21,820 bases of DNA, from assembly GCA_934463165.1 (NCBI GenBank), contig CAKSJG010000034.1, positions 1-21,820 on the forward strand, given 5' to 3'. The translations under genes and the position numbers were made by a program. Below are positions 12,998 through 19,452 of the stretch, one piece after another. Source of the stretch: an uncultured Clostridia bacterium. GTDB taxonomy: Bacteria; Bacillota; Clostridia; UMGS1810. Below the pieces are notes generated by a model. That model made no database searches. It was given only the letters and a program-made list of their open reading frames with translations, and was not told the DNA's origin. Position 1 is the first letter of the stretch, and every line of letters begins with the position of its first letter.

Positions 12998-13902
12998 CAA
13001 GGATTCTTGATAAAACCTCACACTTTCGAATACTATTATCCTGATACAGACAACCCGTGGACATTTTTGTGGGTTACATCACTGGATACAGTAATGGAAG
13101 ATATATTTCGGACATTCGCTGCAGATGAAAACACGAAAATATTTAATTATAACTACGTTGCCGATGTTCGGAATCTGACATACATAATTAAGCTCACGGG
13201 AATTAAACCCAATGTGGTCTAAAAAGGAAAATTTTGCATAATACTGCAGAAAATTCATCAAATATACGTCAGTATTATTTTCGAATTTTCTTTGTCTGAT
13301 ACAAAATTTTTTCTTTTTTGACTCTTTGACCCTTTGTTTAGAAAAATTATTTGTATTTTCAATGCGGATGACGCAGACAGGCTTGACGCCTTTCAAGGAC
13401 GACAAATTGAAAAGACTTTAATTTTTCAAACAAAGGGCATATCGGTTTCAGTTCCCGTGGGCTTAAGCAAAATCATAACAAGAACTATATCCCTTCAAAG
13501 ATTTTGGAGATTTTTCTTAACCTTTTTAACATGCACGCAAGCAGTACAGCCGTATTCAAAAAGAATACTGATATTTATTTTGAATATGCTGTTAACTATA
13601 TACATTCAAATGTTTTTCGTGCAATTAGAGTTGCTGAAATCACTGATGTCTTGGGAATAACTCAGCCATATCTTTATAAAATATTTATAAACAAATGCGG
13701 TAAATCTCCCAAGCGCTATATCGATGATTACAGGCTAAAAATTGCCAAAAATATGCTATTAAGCAGCGAGATGTCTGTAGGGACTATAGGAAATTCTGTC
13801 GGATTTGATGATCCGTTGGTTTTTTCACGATTTTTCAAAAAAAATTTTGGTGTATCTCCTTCAAAGTTCAGAATAATAAATAATACAAAAAAAACGATTT
13901 AG
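12998..13902 (+). pseudogene. Decayed AraC-family regulator
   Basis: The first open stretch (about 12998-13222) reads GFLIKPHTFEYYYPDTDNPW followed by TFLWVTSLD, the middle of an AraC cupin domain; the first ~60 residues of the domain and a start codon are missing, because a TAG at 12995-12997 closes the frame. After a stop at 13222 the frame is lost for about 280 bases that include a 108-bp hairpin element. The C-terminal part (from about 13500) is an intact DNA-binding domain: VAEITDVLGITQPYLYKIF, SPKRYIDDYRLKIAKNMLLS, GTIGNSVGFDDPLVFSRFF and GVSPSKFR. The gene therefore has N-terminal deletion, internal stops and probable insertion. It lies divergent to the beta-helix gene, whose promoter has an AraC-like site, so it was probably that gene's activator. 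Confidence 0.75.
13330..13437. repeat. 108-bp hairpin/MITE-like element inside the AraC relic
   Basis: CCCTTTGTTTAGAAAAATTA (13330-13349) is the reverse complement of 13419-13437 apart from one bulged A. Further in, TTTTCAAT and ATTGAAAA also pair, and the centre holds small palindromes (CCTTTCAAGG, GGCTTGACGCC). The whole can fold into one long stem. It lies where the AraC reading frame is lost. No flanking target duplication is obvious. Confidence 0.5.
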
Positions 13903-13969
13903 AAATGGATTACCAATCATTTCAAAAACATCATTCATTATACATTATTCTGTGATTTTGCATAGAAAT

Positions 13970-14000
13970 AGAGCATTGAAGCAGTTAGTTTCAATGCTCT
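13970..14000 (+). terminator. Hairpin downstream of the AraC relic
   Basis: AGAGCATTGAA (13970-13980) and TTCAATGCTCT (13990-14000) form a perfect 11-bp stem with a 9-nt loop. The T-rich tract begins only about ten bases later (TTTATTTTTTA), so termination may be inefficient. It is 67 bases after the stop of the AraC relic. Confidence 0.55.
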
Positions 14001-14017
14001 GATTGTAAATTTATTTT

Positions 14018-14128
14018 TTATCTGCACATCTGCATTGGCTCACTAAGCCGCTTTGCCATTTCAATACCTTCGGCGTCAGTTATAATTTCACCGTTTTAAA
14101 TAAGATTATTAAGAGAAATCGTTGCATC
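14018..14128 (-). pseudogene. C-terminal remnant of an unidentified gene
   Basis: The minus strand reads DATISLNNLI, a stop, then NGEIITDAEGIEMAKRLSEP followed by MQMCR and a terminal stop at 14018-14020. Codon usage and a balanced charged/hydrophobic pattern look like real protein, but the in-frame stop (14096-14098) and lack of a start mark it as a leftover. The source family is not recognised. It lies downstream of hsp20 beyond its terminator. Confidence 0.35.
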
Positions 14129-14129
14129 G

Positions 14130-14180
14130 TTAAATGAACGACCCGCTGCCGCATTCAGCGACAACGGGTCGTTCATTTAA
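14130..14180. terminator. Perfect 16-bp inverted repeat after hsp20
   Basis: TTAAATGAACGACCCG (14130-14145) and CGGGTCGTTCATTTAA (14165-14180) pair completely around a 19-nt loop. It begins five bases after the hsp20 stop at 14186. The arms are AT-rich at the base and GC-rich at the tip, as in a bidirectional terminator, though no separate T-run follows. Confidence 0.65.
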
Positions 14181-14185
14181 TATAA

Positions 14186-14614
14186 TTATTCGATTGCAAT
14201 TCTGCTTGTTGAATCAAATTTTTTCTGTTCCTTTTTTGGAAGAACAATGGTCAAGACACCTGATTTATATTTTGCTTTTACATTCTCGGGAGCAACATCA
14301 CCGACATAAAAGCTTCTTGTGCATACACCCGAATAGCGCTCCTGTCTTAAAACTCTGCCTTTCTTGTCTTCCTTATCTTTATCAATACCTTTTTCGGCAC
14401 TGATTGTAAGGTAACCGTCTTTCACATCAAGGTTAATCTCATCTTTTTTGAAGCCCGGCAGGTCAACGGTGATTTCATATGCACCGTCTTTTTCGTGAAT
14501 ATCGGTCTTCATCAAATTTCTGCCGTGCTTTCCGTACAGCGGATTGTGTGCTCCGAAGAAACCTCCGTCAAAGAAATCATCAAACATATTTTCTCCAAAA
14601 ATACTCGGTAACAT
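14186..14614 (-). CDS. hsp20: Hsp20/alpha-crystallin small heat-shock protein
   Basis: A 142-residue small heat-shock protein, an ATP-independent cytoplasmic chaperone that holds unfolding proteins. The N-terminal arm is short and aromatic with phenylalanine-glycine character (MFDDFFDGGFFG). The alpha-crystallin domain starts at about residue 35 with MKTDIHEKDGAYEITVDLPG, continues with INLDVKDGYLTISAEK and RQERYSGVCTRSFYV, and ends in the hallmark KSGVLTIVLPKKEQKK. Length and order match typical clostridial 18-kDa class proteins. GGAGG precedes the ATG at 14612-14614. No CIRCE element (TTAGCACTC type) is visible upstream, so HrcA control is not indicated. It is divergent from the PucR-like gene. 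Confidence 0.95.
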   Translation of the reverse strand: MLPSIFGENMFDDFFDGGFFGAHNPLYGKHGRNLMKTDIHEKDGAYEITVDLPGFKKDEINLDVKDGYLTISAEKGIDKDKEDKKGRVLRQERYSGVCTRSFYVGDVAPENVKAKYKSGVLTIVLPKKEQKKFDSTSRIAIE

Positions 14615-14769
14615 AAGTCATTCCTCCAATTATTATACTATATTTTATTATAAAATCTTGTGCTGCGATTAATTCCGTATCACATGATATTTGCTGCTTA
14701 TTTGTATTGTTAATTATTCATCGAACTCACTCTCTTTCTTATCTTTTAACTATATTATACAACTTTTTG

Positions 14770-14798
14770 TTGAAAAAACAATAATCTTGTGGTACAAT
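14770..14798 (+). promoter_or_regulatory. Promoter of the PucR-like gene
   Basis: TTGAAA (14770-14775), 17 bp, TACAAT (14793-14798), a good sigma-A match about 50 bases before the start codon, in the 233-base divergent region shared with hsp20. No clear hsp20 promoter was singled out; TATAAT-like hexamers abound on that strand. Confidence 0.55.
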
Positions 14799-14847
14799 AA
14801 ATATATGGTGTGTTGTGCTGACGGCACAAACAGAAAACAAATAGGGG

Positions 14848-16080
14848 ATGATGCCGTTGAATGAACATAAATGGGAGAATTGCAGCGTTCAACCGCTTGT
14901 AAACGAATTTTTTGAACAGGATGATATAAAAAAACTTGCCGAAGACACGGGGATTTTGCTTGACTGCCCGTTATTGATAATTGATGAAACATTTCATATT
15001 GCCGCACATTTCAGTCCGCCCGGTTTCTCTGACAAGCTTTTCAAGGATGCGCTTGCCTGCGGTATGATTACATATGAAATAGGCGCGATTATAAGTAAAA
15101 ACGATTTTCTTCGTGCCGGGAAAGCAGACTATATTAAATTGGACGAAAGCGCATACAAAAGACGTTTTGCTCCTCTTGTCAGCTCAAGCGTAATGCTCGG
15201 ATACTTGGTTTGTATTGATATCGACGGGCATTTGCCGAAAATCCCGCCGAATGTTTGGAGAGAAATTGAAAAAGTACTGTCTAAACAGCTGTTTATAGAA
15301 GCAGGAAGACAGGACAAACTCTATGAAACAACAGAGGAAATACTTATGCATTTGCTTGAGGGCGGTTTTTCGTCAGAACCGTATTTTCGACTTCAGGCAA
15401 CTAATACATATTTAGCAAATTTTAAGCCGACAGCTTTTGCACTTATTGATCTTACGGTTTATAACAGCGAATATTTGGGCAAACGGCACTTAAAAGAAGA
15501 AATTCGGCACTGTTTTGCCAATTCACATGATTTTGTGTATAAAGGGGACGTGTTTCTTTTTCTGCACAGCGAACACGATATAAATAAATTTGTCGAACTT
15601 TCAAATGAATTCGGATTAAAAGTAATTATATCCGACCCGATAAACAGCTTATATGAGCTGCCGGAGCTTTATATCACCGCACACGAAGCGCTTGAAATGC
15701 TTATTGAAGCCGACTTGGGTAATGTGTTCGTATCATCTGTTGCAAATTTGAGAACACCTCTGATGCTTAAAAATTTATCGCACCGAAAAGACCTTATTCC
15801 GCCAAAGCTTATTAGTCTTGCAGAGCACGATAAGTCAAAGGACACAATGTATTTGGAAACGCTCTATTATTATCTGATAAGTAATCGTTCGCTGAAAAAA
15901 ACCTGTGATGCATTGTTCATGCATCGCAATACCGTTTTGTACCGTATCCGTAGGATACAAGAGGATTTTTTAATTCCGCTTGATGATACTGTGATGCACA
16001 TTGAGTTATTGCTCGGCACCGCATTATTGCTGTTTGAAAGCAAAGGTGTCGCTTTCTTTGCGAACATTAAAAATAATTGA
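14848..16080 (+). CDS. PucR/CdaR-family transcriptional regulator
   Basis: A 410-residue cytoplasmic regulator. The C-terminal 60 residues hold the PucR-type helix-turn-helix: YYYLISNRSLKKTCDALFMH followed by HRNTVLYRIRRIQEDF, the family's strongest signature. The central part resembles the GGDEF-like PucR domain (LANFKPTAFALIDL, later LYITAHEALEMLIEAD), and the N-terminal ~140 residues are an undefined sensor (LLDCPLLIIDETFHIAAHF, then VMLGYLVCIDIDG is GAF-like). Starts at 14848 (ATG), 14851 (ATG) and 14857 (TTG) are all possible; AGGGG lies close before 14848, and its spacing best fits the TTG. The DUF1003 gene follows 17 nt later and is probably co-transcribed. Members control purine, sugar-acid or amino-acid use; the target here is unknown. 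Confidence 0.85.
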   Translation: MMPLNEHKWENCSVQPLVNEFFEQDDIKKLAEDTGILLDCPLLIIDETFHIAAHFSPPGFSDKLFKDALACGMITYEIGAIISKNDFLRAGKADYIKLDESAYKRRFAPLVSSSVMLGYLVCIDIDGHLPKIPPNVWREIEKVLSKQLFIEAGRQDKLYETTEEILMHLLEGGFSSEPYFRLQATNTYLANFKPTAFALIDLTVYNSEYLGKRHLKEEIRHCFANSHDFVYKGDVFLFLHSEHDINKFVELSNEFGLKVIISDPINSLYELPELYITAHEALEMLIEADLGNVFVSSVANLRTPLMLKNLSHRKDLIPPKLISLAEHDKSKDTMYLETLYYYLISNRSLKKTCDALFMHRNTVLYRIRRIQEDFLIPLDDTVMHIELLLGTALLLFESKGVAFFANIKNN

Positions 16081-16097
16081 AAAAGGAATGATTTATT

Positions 16098-16610
16098 ATG
16101 AAAGAGAACAGAAAACTATTAAAAGAAGTGTTAAAGGACATTCAGCACGATATGACCGACGAAGAAGTTTTGAATCTTTTGGCTGACAGCAAAATTTCAA
16201 TAAGTCCAAAAAAAGAGAAAGAAAAATATACTCTCGGACAGCGTGCTGCCGATAAAATCGCTAAATTTGCCGGAAGCTGGGCATTTATATTTTCATTTAC
16301 CGGCGTTCTTATACTGTGGATGATTGTAAATGCCGTGCTTGCGTCCAAAGCATTTGACCCGTACCCGTTCATTCTGCTTAACTTGGTTTTGTCATGCGTG
16401 GCAGCAATTCAAGCACCGCTTATTATGATGAGTCAGAACAGGCAAGAGGAAAAGGATCGTCATCGTGCGGAAAATGACTATAAAGTCAACCTTAAAACTG
16501 AAATTATGATAGAAGATATTTTTGATAAGGTTACCGCGATTTTGAAAAAACAGTCGGAAATGGAAAAGCAAATTAAAAAAATCATGAATGAAAACAATTC
16601 AAACCTTTAA
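16098..16610 (+). CDS. DUF1003 family membrane protein
   Basis: A 170-residue integral membrane protein. After a charged N-terminal 45 residues comes the family's core: TLGQRAADKIAKFAGSWAFI, with the F-x-G-S-W motif just ahead of membrane helix 1 (FIFSFTGVLILWMIVNAVL), then AFDPYPFILLNLVLSCVAAI (the conserved DPYPFxLLNLxLS) beginning helix 2, and APLIMMSQNRQEEKDR closing it. The remaining residues form a probable cytoplasmic coiled coil (EDIFDKVTAILKKQSEMEKQ). Function of the family is unknown. AAGGA precedes the ATG at 16098. It follows the PucR-like gene by 17 nt. Confidence 0.93.
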   Translation: MKENRKLLKEVLKDIQHDMTDEEVLNLLADSKISISPKKEKEKYTLGQRAADKIAKFAGSWAFIFSFTGVLILWMIVNAVLASKAFDPYPFILLNLVLSCVAAIQAPLIMMSQNRQEEKDRHRAENDYKVNLKTEIMIEDIFDKVTAILKKQSEMEKQIKKIMNENNSNL

Positions 16611-16650
16611 ATATTTTTGCCAATATTACCGGCATTCGCATATTTGCACT

Positions 16651-16676
16651 AAAAAAGACAACCTGTGCAGGTTGCC
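16651..16676 (-). terminator. Terminator of the YgjP-like gene
   Basis: Minus strand: GGCAACCTG-CA-CAGGTTGTC followed by TTTTTT. The innermost pairs must open to form the loop. It lies 50 bases beyond the stop of the YgjP-like gene at 16727 and is convergent with the DUF1003 gene. Confidence 0.65.
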
Positions 16677-16726
16677 TTTAAAGATGTTATATAATTTGTT
16701 CTCATCCGTTATTTTGTGCAGGAACG

Positions 16727-17281
16727 TTATCGTATATTTATTCTGCTTAACTGTTTTCTGCATACTTTCCAATGAGGACAGATTTTTGCGAGCTCATCAT
16801 AAAATTTTTTTGAATGATTTGGTTGCAAAAAGTGTGTAAATTCATGCAGTATCACATATTCTATGCATTCAATCGGTGCATACATAAGATTTGTGCTGAA
16901 TGTCAAAATTCCTTTTGTAAAATGACAGCTACCCCAACGGGAAATCATTTTACGAAATTTAATCTGCGGATATTTTACCCCTTGCTTCCCAAAATACGGG
17001 TATGCTTTTTTGCAAAGCTCAAGTATTATTTTTCTTATCTCGTCATCGGTAAAATATTGCTTTTTATGATTATCTGACATATTAGCATATTTTTTCAAAG
17101 CTTTCAAAATAAAGTCACTCTTTGAAATTAAAAATTCATCGATAACATTTTGAGATATTCTTCGATTAGCAGAAACATGAACCGTTCCGTCAGGCTTTAT
17201 GCGTAAATTTATGTTTTTGACTTTCTTGTATTGTAAGTCATATTGAATTTTTATGTTTTTTAAATATATTTCTTTATTCAT
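16727..17281 (-). CDS. YgjP/SprT-like zinc metallopeptidase family protein (DUF45)
   Basis: A 184-residue cytoplasmic protein of the YgjP (DUF45/M48-related) type. The key features are RWGSC (residues 115-119), FSTNLMYAPIECIEYVILHE leading into the zinc-binding HEFTH (146-150), and the third ligand region QPNHSKKFYDEL, as in the family's H-E-x-x-H...N-H-x-x-x-F pattern. N-terminal KKVKNINLRIKPDGTVHVSA is the usual beta-strand entry. Family members are linked to type I restriction loci in some genomes and stand alone in others; no restriction genes are present here. The start at 17281 is the only in-frame ATG at the expected N-terminus; its ribosome binding site is weak. Confidence 0.92.
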   Translation of the reverse strand: MNKEIYLKNIKIQYDLQYKKVKNINLRIKPDGTVHVSANRRISQNVIDEFLISKSDFILKALKKYANMSDNHKKQYFTDDEIRKIILELCKKAYPYFGKQGVKYPQIKFRKMISRWGSCHFTKGILTFSTNLMYAPIECIEYVILHEFTHFLQPNHSKKFYDELAKICPHWKVCRKQLSRINIR

Positions 17282-17351
17282 GCCGAAAAACCTTTATAAA
17301 CCGAATTTTACGCCGTTAACCGTTTTTACGGCAATAATTTTGCCATACCGG

Positions 17352-17380
17352 TTATCGGATTCTTTCAAAAAATCCGATAA
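17352..17380. promoter_or_regulatory. 10-bp inverted repeat upstream of the YgjP-like gene
   Basis: TTATCGGATT (17352-17361) and AATCCGATAA (17371-17380) are exact complements with a 9-nt spacer, 71 bases upstream of the YgjP-like start. Smaller CCGTT...ACGG repeats lie at 17312-17330. It could be an operator or a cruciform; no regulator is apparent. The rest of the 281-base divergent gap holds only the MATE promoter. Confidence 0.4.
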
Positions 17381-17488
17381 TGAAATTTATATGCATAATT
17401 ATAGCATGAGTTTGTGAAATTATCAAGAAGCTTATGCAATTTTATGAACTGCTCTCAACCGTTTCGGTTATTTTAAAGAGTATTTCAG

Positions 17489-17516
17489 TTGACAAATATC
17501 TAAAAAGTAGTATAAT
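17489..17516 (+). promoter_or_regulatory. Promoter of the MATE transporter
   Basis: TTGACA (17489-17494), 16 bp, TATAAT (17511-17516), about 46 bases before the start codon. Confidence 0.75.
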
Positions 17517-17562
17517 ATTAAATAATCTGAATGTGGATTGAAAAAGGGAGAGTTGACAGAAT

Positions 17563-18930
17563 ATGAACGATAATAAAGAATTACTCGGTACCGAACCAAT
17601 CGGAAAATTACTTTTTAAGTTGGCGGTTCCCACAGTAGTAGCTCAACTGATTAATATGCTTTATAACATTGTTGATCGGATTTATATCGGTCATATGCCC
17701 GAAGTCGGCAGTTTTGCTCTGACGGGAGTCGGCGTTTGTATGCCAATCATTATGATTATCACGGCTTTTGCCGCATTGATCAGTTCCGGAGGTGCACCGA
17801 GAGCGTCAATTTATATGGGAAAGGGCGAACTCGAAACCTCGGAAAAAATTTTGGGTAATTGCTTTGTTTTGCAGCTTATTATTTCTGCTGCTCTTACATT
17901 GATTCTTTTAATTTCAAACAAAGGTTTACTGCTGACGTTCGGAGCAAGCGAAAATACCATAGGTTATGCTGTAAATTATATGAATATCTATGCCATAGGA
18001 ACTGTTTTTGTGCAGATAACGCTTGGGATGGGATCATTTATCACTGCGCAGGGATTTGCCAAGATAGGAATGATGACAGTGCTCATTGGTGCTGTCAGCA
18101 ATATTATTTTAGATCCTGTCTTTATTTATTTGTTTAATATGGGAGTATCCGGTGCGGCACTTGCAACGATTATATCTCAGGCATTGTCATGCGTATGGGT
18201 ATTAAAATTTCTCTGCGGTAAAAAAAGCATCCTGAAACTGAAAAAAATTTATATGAAAATTAAACCTGAAATTATTTTACCGTGTATTGCTCTGGGGCTT
18301 TCCGCTTTTGTCATGCAAGGCAGTGAGAGCGTTATTTCGGTATGCTTCAATTCTTCTCTGCTTAAATACGGCGGAGATATTGCCGTAGGCGCAATGACGA
18401 TTCTGACCGGTGTAATGCAATTTGCCATGCTTCCCATGCAGGGAGTCGCACAGGGGGCACAGCCGATATCAAGTTATAATTTCGGAGCAAAAAATGCTGA
18501 CCGCGTAAAGAAAACTTTTAAATGGTTAGTTACCACATGTTTAATTTATTCTTTTGTAATTTGGTGTTCGGTTATGCTTTTTCCAAAGGCTTTTGTTTCT
18601 GTATTTACATCGGAAACACAACTGATAATATTCGCATCAAAAGTATTACGGATTTACTGCGGAGTTCTGTGTATTTTCGGCGCACAGATTGCCTGTCAGA
18701 TGACATTCGTTTCCACAGGGAATGCGCCGTGTTCCATCATCGTTGCCGTTGTGCGCAAGTTTGTTCTGCTGATTCCGCTAATTTATATAGTACCGCAGTT
18801 CGTGCAAAACAAAGCTATTGGTGTTTATATGGCAGAGCCTATTGCTGATGTGATTGCCGTATTGTTTACGGTAATACTGTTTGCGATTCAGTTTCGTAAA
18901 TCAATGAAATCGTTGGAGAAGACTGCATAA
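17563..18930 (+). CDS. MATE family (MepA-like) multidrug/cation antiporter
   Basis: A 455-residue membrane protein with about 12 membrane segments, using a sodium or proton gradient to export cationic or aromatic compounds. The N-terminus, LLGTEPIGKLLFKLAVPTVV then NMLYNIVDRIYIGHMPEVGS, and LISSGGAPRASIYMGKGE match MepA-type MATE proteins. FITAQGFAKIGMM and FIYLFNMGVSGAALATIISQ mark the end of the first six-helix half; the second half repeats with GVMQFAMLPMQGVAQGAQP and SYNFGAKNADRV. Length is normal and no truncation is seen. GGGAGAG precedes the ATG at 17563 by about 10 nt. It is a single-gene unit with its own promoter and terminator. Confidence 0.93.
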   Translation: MNDNKELLGTEPIGKLLFKLAVPTVVAQLINMLYNIVDRIYIGHMPEVGSFALTGVGVCMPIIMIITAFAALISSGGAPRASIYMGKGELETSEKILGNCFVLQLIISAALTLILLISNKGLLLTFGASENTIGYAVNYMNIYAIGTVFVQITLGMGSFITAQGFAKIGMMTVLIGAVSNIILDPVFIYLFNMGVSGAALATIISQALSCVWVLKFLCGKKSILKLKKIYMKIKPEIILPCIALGLSAFVMQGSESVISVCFNSSLLKYGGDIAVGAMTILTGVMQFAMLPMQGVAQGAQPISSYNFGAKNADRVKKTFKWLVTTCLIYSFVIWCSVMLFPKAFVSVFTSETQLIIFASKVLRIYCGVLCIFGAQIACQMTFVSTGNAPCSIIVAVVRKFVLLIPLIYIVPQFVQNKAIGVYMAEPIADVIAVLFTVILFAIQFRKSMKSLEKTA

Positions 18931-19015
18931 ATACGTTCATATGACTCCGCAACCATTGCAAGGTTTATAATATAAATATTTAAAATATAAAATCATATAA
19001 ATAACGCATTACTTC

Positions 19016-19055
19016 AAAACCCGCCTGCTAAATAATATGTTGCAGACGGGTTTTT
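19016..19055 (+). terminator. Rho-independent terminator of the MATE gene
   Basis: AAAACCCGCCTGC (19016-19028) pairs with GCAGACGGGTTTTT (19042-19055) with one mismatch and a 13-nt loop, ending in a T-run. It lies about 85 bases after the MATE stop. Confidence 0.85.
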
Positions 19056-19372
19056 AATACGTGTACAAGTTATTTGTTAAATAAAAAATATCACACAAAT
19101 TTATTGATATGATATATATGGATCATAAAAACAGAAAATCGTAATTCAATGTTATATAACGTTTTTCGACAAAAGCATAGCACGAAATTAAACCTTATTC
19201 AAGTAAGTGAATACAAAAAGTGCAATTCTGATATTTGTGAAAGTTAATTTGTCTGCTTTTAATATAAAGTTTATCCTTCATTTGGTGTAAGAATATCAAG
19301 TATAACGTGTGTTTTTGAGCTGTAATATAACTTGTTATTATATTTTAAATTTTGTGTACAAATTTTTTTAAA

Positions 19373-19401
19373 TTGAATATAAAAATGCACTATGTTACAA
19401 T
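19373..19401 (+). promoter_or_regulatory. Promoter of the large secreted protein
   Basis: TTGAAT (19373-19378), 17 bp, TACAAT (19396-19401), followed by a ~45-nt leader. The remaining 19056-19372 sequence is very AT-rich and I see no gene or clear structure in it. Confidence 0.5.
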
Positions 19402-19452
19402 TAATATGTGTATATGTCAATATGTAAAATTATATTGAAGGAGAGATTAATA

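Noticed and set aside
13079..13405. 108-codon minus-strand frame across the AraC relic
   Set aside because: It is antisense to recognisable AraC cupin sequence and runs into the hairpin element; the plus-strand reading is clearly the real one.
14615..14760. Possible CIRCE/HrcA site upstream of hsp20
   Set aside because: Searched for TTAGCACTC-N9-GAGTGCTAA; only GAGAGTGAGTTCG-like sequence is present, without the inverted arm.
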